NCBI GenBank assembly: GCA_947311845.1
Contig: CAMZMU010000115.1
Coordinates: 33,005,115-33,069,114 of the forward strand
Source: Poa pratensis
Lineage: Eukaryota > Streptophyta > Magnoliopsida > Poales > Poaceae
DNA: 64,000 nucleotides
Direction: 5' to 3'
Below, in pieces: positions 58,640 to 64,000 of the stretch (position 1 is its first letter; each line of letters opens with the position of its first letter). Position numbers and translations under genes: made by a program. The notes under the pieces are model-generated. The model searched no databases, was not told the DNA's origin, and worked only from the letters and a program-made list of their open reading frames with translations.

Positions 58640-59222
58640 GAACAAAGGAATATGTCATATGTGCCACTTCAAGTCCGCTTGTATTCGATGTCCTGAACGC
58701 GGTATTCCGGCTGGCGGAGGAGAGTGGGCTGTTTGCGTCAATGGCAGATTGTGGAGTGCGGCATCGGCTGTCTCTGTATGCCGACGATGTCGTGCTGTTC
58801 ATCAAACCCACGGTGGATGAGGCGTGCGCGGCGATCCAATTGCTGAACTTATTTGGAGGCGCCTCAGGCCTGCGGTGCAATCTGAACAAAAGCTCGGTCT
58901 CGCCGATTAGATGCGACACCCTAGACCTGCAGCCTGTGCTCGACGTCCTCCGGTGCCCTGTCCGCCACTTCCCGATTCAGTACCTTGGCCTGCCTTTATC
59001 GATTGGACGGCTATCCAAGACAAAGCTGCAGCATGCCGTGGACAAGGTTGCAGGGCATGTTCCAACGTGGAAGGCGTCGTTGCTGCAGAAGAGTGGGAGG
59101 TTAGTTCTGATCGATTACACCCTCACGGCGACCACGATATATCATCTGCTCTCGCTGGACCTGCCGCCCTGGTTCTTCACCTGCATCGATAAGCTGCTGA
59201 GGGGTTTTTTCTGGTCTGCGTC
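58640..59222 (+). pseudogene. LINE reverse transcriptase fragment
   Basis: The frame reads the palm and thumb of an L1-type reverse transcriptase: SPLVFDVLNAVFRLAEESGL, LSLYADDVVLFIKPT with the YADD catalytic box, QYLGLPLSIGRLSK, GHVPTWKASLLQKSGRLVLI and FFWSAS. The N-terminal endonuclease and the rest of the RT are missing. The match ends near 59222, where minus-strand Gypsy sequence begins. The open frame continues to 59382 only by chance. It is truncated on both sides and therefore inactive. Confidence 0.88.
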
Positions 59223-59404
59223 GACTGAGGCCTGCCCCTATGGTGACTTGCTTGGAGCTGTCACCTGGGACCAGATCTGTCTTCTTTGTGTATTCGGACG
59301 CCTTAAAAGTGTTCTTGGGCTCAGCGGTCTTTACATCCTCCGGCAGCTGCGACGTATCGAGCTCTTTTTTCAACATGGCTAACTCCTCTGCGTGGAGGAC
59401 TGCC

Positions 59405-59995
59405 TCAGTGAAGGCGGCGTTTCCACGCTCGCACTCTTTGCTTTCTTGAAGTTGCCATTGACGGTGATTGTACCGTTGGGCCCGGCATCTTCAACTTGCT
59501 GTAGATGTAACACGGCCGAGCCATGAACTTGGCGAAAGCTGGCCGTCCAAAGATGGCGTGGTAGGCACTCTTGAAGGGGACTACTTCGAACCTGAGATAC
59601 TCCGAGCGGTAGTTTGTCTCAGCTCCAAAAGTAACCTCCAATTTGATGCTTCCCATTGACTTGGCTTGCTTTCCCGGAACGATGCCATGAAACTTGACTT
59701 TGCTGTAGTCAAGCTGGCTTTCCGACAAGTTCATGCGCTTCAGTGTGTCCGCGTAGATGATGTTGAGGCTACTGCCGCCATCCATCAACACCTTGGTGAG
59801 TCTGAAGTTATCGACAATTGGGTCGACGACAAGGGCGTATTTGCCGGGGTGAGGTACGTGATCTGGGTGATCATCTCTATCCCAAGTTATTGGCTCCTCT
59901 GACCAGTCTAGATACTGGGGAACATCTGGTACTGTGGCGTTTAGCTCGCGCATCTCCGCCTTTTCTTCTTTGCCGAAGGAGTGCCCAAGAAGCAC
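59405..59995 (-). pseudogene. Gypsy aspartic protease region
   Basis: The minus-strand frame has the retropepsin-like active site in KVLMDGGSSLNIIYADTLKR, the preceding HPDHVPHPGKYALVVDPIV segment, and FEVVPFKSAYHAIFGRPAFA. This is the protease that processes the polyprotein in intact Gypsy elements. It is not connected in frame to gag and has no reverse transcriptase after it. Confidence 0.82.
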
Positions 59996-60186
59996 ACCAA
60001 TTGGCCATGTACCTTGGGGTATTTCTTTCTTTGCGCCAGCTTGGGTTCCTCATCCTCGGACATGGAAACTGCCCATCATCATCTTCCTTCTTTGTCTTCT
60101 CAGCCTTTTTGCTCTTTTTTGACTTCCAGCCAACCTCGGGGTCCTTCTTGAAGTCCTCCATGAACCGGCATTCCCCTAATGTGTGG

Positions 60187-60957
60187 TTAACTTTGCCTAA
60201 GGACGCGTGGATTGGGCAGGGCAAGGCTTTCCTCGTATGTCAGGCGTTGCTTGCTGGAGCCGCCATCTTTACCCTTTCCTTTCCACTTGCGGTTGCCGCC
60301 TTTGCCTTCGAAGGCGGCGGCGACCTCGTTTGACGGTCCGGCTTTGTCATCCTGGGGAGCCTTGCGTTTGTGACTTGCTCGCCTGTTTGGCGCCATGTCA
60401 TGTGCGCCATCTCCATCGCGTGCATCATCATCCGCCTGTGCGTACATGGCTGCTACTTCGAGCATGACTCCGAGATCCTTGACTTGCATGCGTACGAGCT
60501 TATGTCTGAGACTTGAGCCCTTCAGGAGGCCTGTGGTGAAGGCATGGATTGCTTGATTGTCGTCTACGTTCTCGCAGCTTGCCTTTGTTTGAATCCACCT
60601 TGCCAAGAAGCTTGTAGCTGTTTCATCTGGCTTTTGCACGCAACGAACCAAATCTGTGTATGTATTGGGTCGCTTGTACGTGCCTTGGAAGTGCTGTGTG
60701 AACACCTTTTCCATGTCATGCCAACTATGAATGCTTTTCTCCGGCAAGTTTTCGATCCAGCTTCGGGCTGTCCCCTCCAGCATGAGGGGAAGGAAGCGTG
60801 CGGCGACGAGGCCATTGCCTCCGGCAATTTCAACTGCCAGCGCGTAGTCCGACAACCATGAGTTTGGCTTGTCCGCTCCATTGTACCTTTGATGAGTTTT
60901 TGACACTGATGTCATGTCTCTGGGTACTTGACGTTGCGGATGGCTGGGCCAAAGCAC
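60187..60957 (-). pseudogene. Gypsy gag protein (capsid domain)
   Basis: A 256-codon open frame with the plant retrotransposon gag pattern: YNGADKPNSWLSDYALAVEI, then AARFLPLMLEGTARSWIENL and a W..F...F..TYKRP stretch. It ends in a basic Lys/Gly-rich tail (KGKGGNRKWKGKGKDGG). The zinc-knuckle-like segment CPIHASLGKVNHTLGEC follows in another frame at about 60220-60165. Capsid-forming in intact elements. The frame change between capsid and protease indicates decay. Confidence 0.8.
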
Positions 60958-62667
60958 TCAGGTCCTAGATAGGCATCTGCTTTCCAGCCTTGATGTCATT
61001 GAGACGATGTCGTGCGTCTTGCGGACTGAGCTGTTTGCCAGATCTGTCGGCGTTAGGCTCGTCCTGCGCTGCCCGGCTGTGCCTAGGCTCGTTGTTGTGT
61101 CCCCGGCTTCCGCCTTCGTGCCTGGGCACTGGTGGTGGGGACTGTGTGCGGTCCCTGCTTCTTCTTGGCGGCGGGGCGTTGTCACGATTGCCGCCACTCC
61201 TTGGCGGCTGCTTGCTGCCCCTGCTTCCGCCTTCATCCCGCCTAGGCGGAGGGGGTGAGGCCTTGCGCCTGTTGCCGGTTCTGGACGCCTCGTCACGCTG
61301 CCTTTTGGAGGTGGTGACTTGCGCGGGTCCTTGTCCTTGTCCTTCCCTTTTCCGTGGCTACTGGAGCCGGACGGATCTTCGGGTTGCCACCGGCCGCAGC
61401 TTTGCAAGCGTTGGATTTGGATTCCAACTTTCCTCCCCTTGCGTCCGCCATGTCGGCGCGAGAATCAGCACGGGCCTGCTGCTCTAGAGCTTTGTGAGCA
61501 AGGATCGATGCGTAGTAAATCTTCTCGTCCTTGTCATAGTCATCATTGTTGAGGATGTCTAAGGCGGCTGCAGTGTTGAGGACAGGGGTGGCGAGGATGA
61601 TGTCCCCGTTTTGTCCTTACGCTGCGGCGCTGTAGCCCACTCGAAACCAAGCTTTTGGGCAGGGGATTTGAAGTGTCATGATCCCTGCCTTTCTTGCTTT
61701 TCTTCTCTGCCACGGTCCTGCCGGCTTGGGCAATGGGGTGGTGGTGAAAAGATTGCGCTTGGGGTCTAACTTGGCGGTTATCTTGGCGTTTTCCTCCTTG
61801 GCTTCGTCGAGGAGGCTCTGGACCTCTGCTTGCTTGCTTTTGAGGTACTCAGTTTGCTCCACCAAGGTGTTTCGAAGTTTCTCCAAATCAGCCGGGTTGG
61901 TTTTGTCGGTCACCGGCGTGTGCAGAACTTCGCCAGGGCCGCCATGTTCCCTATCTTGCTGGGCTCGCCTTCTCTAGAATCCTCTTCTTCGGAGCCCCAG
62001 GAGGCTCTGGAAACAGTGGATCGGTTGCCGGGGTCCCCAGGTTGGCGGCGTCAGTTGCCGCCTGCTCTGAGGCTGCACCGGTGACATCCGCCACAAAAAC
62101 CTGCTGCATGTTGACGGAGGAGCCCGTAGCCGCCTCAGAAGGCGGAGGATCAGGTGTAACAAACACTGCTTGACCCGTTGCTCAAACATGCTGGCAGAAT
62201 CTTCTTCGGAATCAGAATCTACGTTGACGTGAACGGTAGATCTGGATCCGGCATCCGACATCGCATCATCCTGGAGCAGGAAGAATAGATTCGGGATCTT
62301 GACTGTTGGGCTGGGAGTCTGATCCCAGTCCCGTCATGCCGACAAAGTGTAGATCTGAATCTGCGGACTCCTCAGGGAGGCAAACTCAGATCCGTCTTGA
62401 TTGTAGGGCGGGTGGGATGGCGAATAAATTCGCGGCAACCCATACGCCTCAGAAGTGTAGCCGATGAACACATCGACGCCGCCAAACGGCACAACTCCGC
62501 ATCCGACAATGTAGTCGTCTGCGGGGATGTAGGACTCGTCGCAGCTGATGTAGTGGTTGTCGCCATAGCGAACAGCGCGGCCGACGGCGATTGTTTCGCC
62601 GATGCCGCCAAGGGTTCCCGCCTGGAACGTGACGCCTGACGCCTTAGGCCCCACGGTGGGCGCCAAC

Positions 62668-63183
62668 TGTCGTCGTATCGGCATCTTGGATAGGAGACGG
62701 GGTCCTGCTAGCCGAGGGTGAACGTAGGGCAAGAAGGTGGACGTCGTCGAGGTCGGGATTGTACACGGCAGTTTACCCAGCTTCAGGCTCCACGGCGGTG
62801 GCGGAGCCCTACGTGCTGCTATAACTCACTATAAGGCAATAGCCGAAGTACAGGTTACAATGAGTTGGTTGTGTTGAATCGTGCCCTAAAGGCGTCCCGA
62901 GGTCCAGCTTATATAGGCGGCTGGACCTAGGGTTACAAGGAGATTACGTATCCGGCAAGCATACAGAGTCCTAAACCTAGCCGGCAAGTCTGCCGCCTTC
63001 CGTCTTGGTCTTGGTGGCTTCGTGGGCTTCAGTCTTGGGCCTCCTCCTTGCCGGCATCCGCCTTCCTTGGTCGTCAGCTATCTGGGCCGCCCGGCAGGCA
63101 AAGCCTTCACCACCACTGCGGGCCACCTGGACTAGCCGGATTGATCCATGCTGGTGATACCCCTAGTAGGTATATCCCCAACA
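62668..63183 (-). repeat. Gypsy LTR (5' LTR of the minus-strand element)
   Basis: A 516-bp segment bounded by TG...CA on its own strand. It is placed by the primer-binding site that follows the end CGACGACA after a 2-nt gap. No second copy is in the window, so the right boundary rests on the TGTTGGGG start alone. Confidence 0.65.
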
Positions 63184-63224
63184 ATTGACATTTGACGATG
63201 ATGGTCGGCAAAGACGTACTAGCT

Positions 63225-63595
63225 AGCTAGTGTAGGCTGAGCTCGCCGGCGTAGGGCGTGTCGACAGAGCTGACCCAGAGCGTGCCGTTGCGCCCGCCGA
63301 CCTCTCTCACCGTCACGAAGTTGAGCCCGCCAAGCGCCTCCTCCACGTCGCCGCCGCAGCCGACCCTCACAGCCATCGTCGGCGCGGAGCCATCGGGACC
63401 GTGGCTCAGTGCCACCCAGTACGTATCCGCCGCGCCAGTCGGCGCGCACGAGCCTGGCACCTCCGCGAACGTCTCGTTCTCGCCGGCCGGTAGGCCTGTG
63501 CACCTAGAACCAGCGCAGCTCGGACATCGCCGTGTGCGACACCATCACGTGTGACCCGTCCGCGGCGACGGACACACCGTTCTCAGCCTGGGAAT
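63225..63595 (-). pseudogene. Strictosidine-synthase-like (SSL) C-terminal fragment, broken
   Basis: On the minus strand the first frame reads GVSVAADGSHVMVSHTAMSE followed by LRWF and a stop. A second frame continues GENETFAEVPG, YWVALSHGPDGSAP and ends with GTLWVSSVDTPYAGELSLH and a stop at about 63227. The order matches the conserved beta-propeller blade of plant SSL proteins (GVxV...S...R..V.G...G..E.FADLPG..D...YWVAL), ending at their usual C-terminus. A stop and a frameshift near 63505 make it non-functional. It lies 40 bp from the Gypsy LTR. Confidence 0.6.
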
Positions 63596-63611
63596 GGGGC
63601 AAAGCCCGCAC

Positions 63612-64000
63612 CTAGTCCAGCCCACACCTAACGATGTTGACTTTATTTTCCAGCCCGCACGGCGCCAAAAAAAAAGAGTAGTAAAACTTTTTCCTTGGAT
63701 CAAGTACCGTGGCAATCACAAGCACAATATTCAGCTTGGATTCTTTCCAGTACTTCTCGAACTTGTCATCCATAGAAAGGGACAGATTATACATGGTTGC
63801 ATTAACTTTCCGTTGAGGATCCCTTAAGACATTACGGATGCACAAGATCATATGCAAGAACTGATGTGAAGTTGGTTTACTATCAGCTGAAACTGCATTT
63901 GTAGCTTCTTCAAAAGCTCTAAGAAAATCACATATCACTTCAGTATTGTCCCACTCTTTCACATCGGGTGCAACTTCACCATTCTCACTTGCATAGCTAT
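63612..64000 (-). pseudogene. hAT (Ac/RICESLEEPER-type) transposase fragment
   Basis: The minus-strand frame, entering from the right edge, reads FLRAFEEATNAVSADSKPTS, then HQFLHMILCIRNVL, MDDKFEKYWKESKLNIVLVI and ATVLDPRKKF. This is the conserved hAT transposase segment before the dimerisation domain. The N-terminus is beyond the window. It stops at about 63612 without the C-terminal dimerisation part, so the copy appears truncated. Confidence 0.8.

Larger units (their letters stand above)
59225..63183 (-). mobile_element. Ty3/Gypsy LTR retrotransposon, 3'-truncated
   Basis: Minus-strand element with, from right to left: LTR (62668-63183, starting TGTTGGGGATATACC and ending CGACGACA), primer-binding site (about 62645-62665, TGGCGCCCACCGTGGGGC), leader and gag region, zinc knuckle, protease, and the first residues before the reverse transcriptase (KTDLVPGDSSKQVTIGAGL). 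It stops at about 59225 against the LINE fragment. Reverse transcriptase, RNase H, integrase and the second LTR are missing. Frames are broken in several places. Confidence 0.82.

Noticed and set aside
59222..59382. Continuation of LINE reverse transcriptase, with a WDQIC motif resembling the family
   Set aside because: The minus strand here encodes clear Gypsy polyprotein residues up to about 59230, so the plus-strand similarity is coincidental.
1..64000. CRISPR arrays, operons, riboswitches and prokaryotic-type defence systems
   Set aside because: The introns, MITEs, retrotransposons and gene families are those of a plant nuclear genome; no direct-repeat and spacer array was seen.

Overview
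The window is nuclear DNA of a grass, most likely a Pooideae/Triticeae cereal. The signs are GC-rich first exons, GT-AG introns, many short Stowaway-type elements starting CTCCCTCCG, CACTA elements with dense subterminal repeats, MULE/Pack-MULE elements, LINE and Gypsy remnants, and a plastid DNA insertion. No prokaryotic feature, rRNA gene, functional tRNA gene or CRISPR array was seen.

Layout. 1-6985: the 3' part of a decayed CACTA transposon with TNP2-type and Ulp1-like genes, ending at a recognisable CACTA terminus. About 7510-9450: a truncated PIF/Harbinger transposase lying directly against the first exon of the next gene. 9460-17484: a splicing regulator of the SUA/RBM5 type (RRM, RanBP2 zinc finger, RRM, OCRE, G-patch). 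17485-25453: LINE remnant, an interspersed repeat and spacer. 25454-31533: a MEKK-type MAP kinase kinase kinase. 31534-37670: spacer, a Harbinger-type element with a Myb-like ORF1, and a mobile segment carrying captured EXO70 and (less surely) stachyose-synthase-like pieces. 37671-42433: a calponin-homology protein with a C-terminal membrane segment. 42434-45200: nested repeats, two hAT elements and a Tourist MITE. About 45300-51585: an LRR receptor kinase with a plastid ndhF insertion in its last intron. 52100-58000: tandem repeats, a long-armed MULE with pol III-like boxes, and a second CACTA terminus carrying a Pack-MULE. 58640-64000: LINE reverse transcriptase, a truncated Gypsy element with its LTR, a strictosidine-synthase-like pseudogene and a hAT transposase piece.

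Four host genes, all on the + strand, can be modelled exon by exon. The CH protein (543 aa) and receptor kinase (605 aa) are intact. The SUA-like gene needs one base restored in exon 13 and has a GA instead of GT donor after exon 3. The MAPKKK needs one base restored in exon 1. These lesions are each explicable by one missing base, so either these copies are decaying or the assembly has small deletion errors. The four genes are unrelated in function (splicing, MAPK signalling, cytoskeleton-like, receptor signalling); nothing suggests they act as a cluster. The most unusual items are where mobile or organellar DNA meets these genes.
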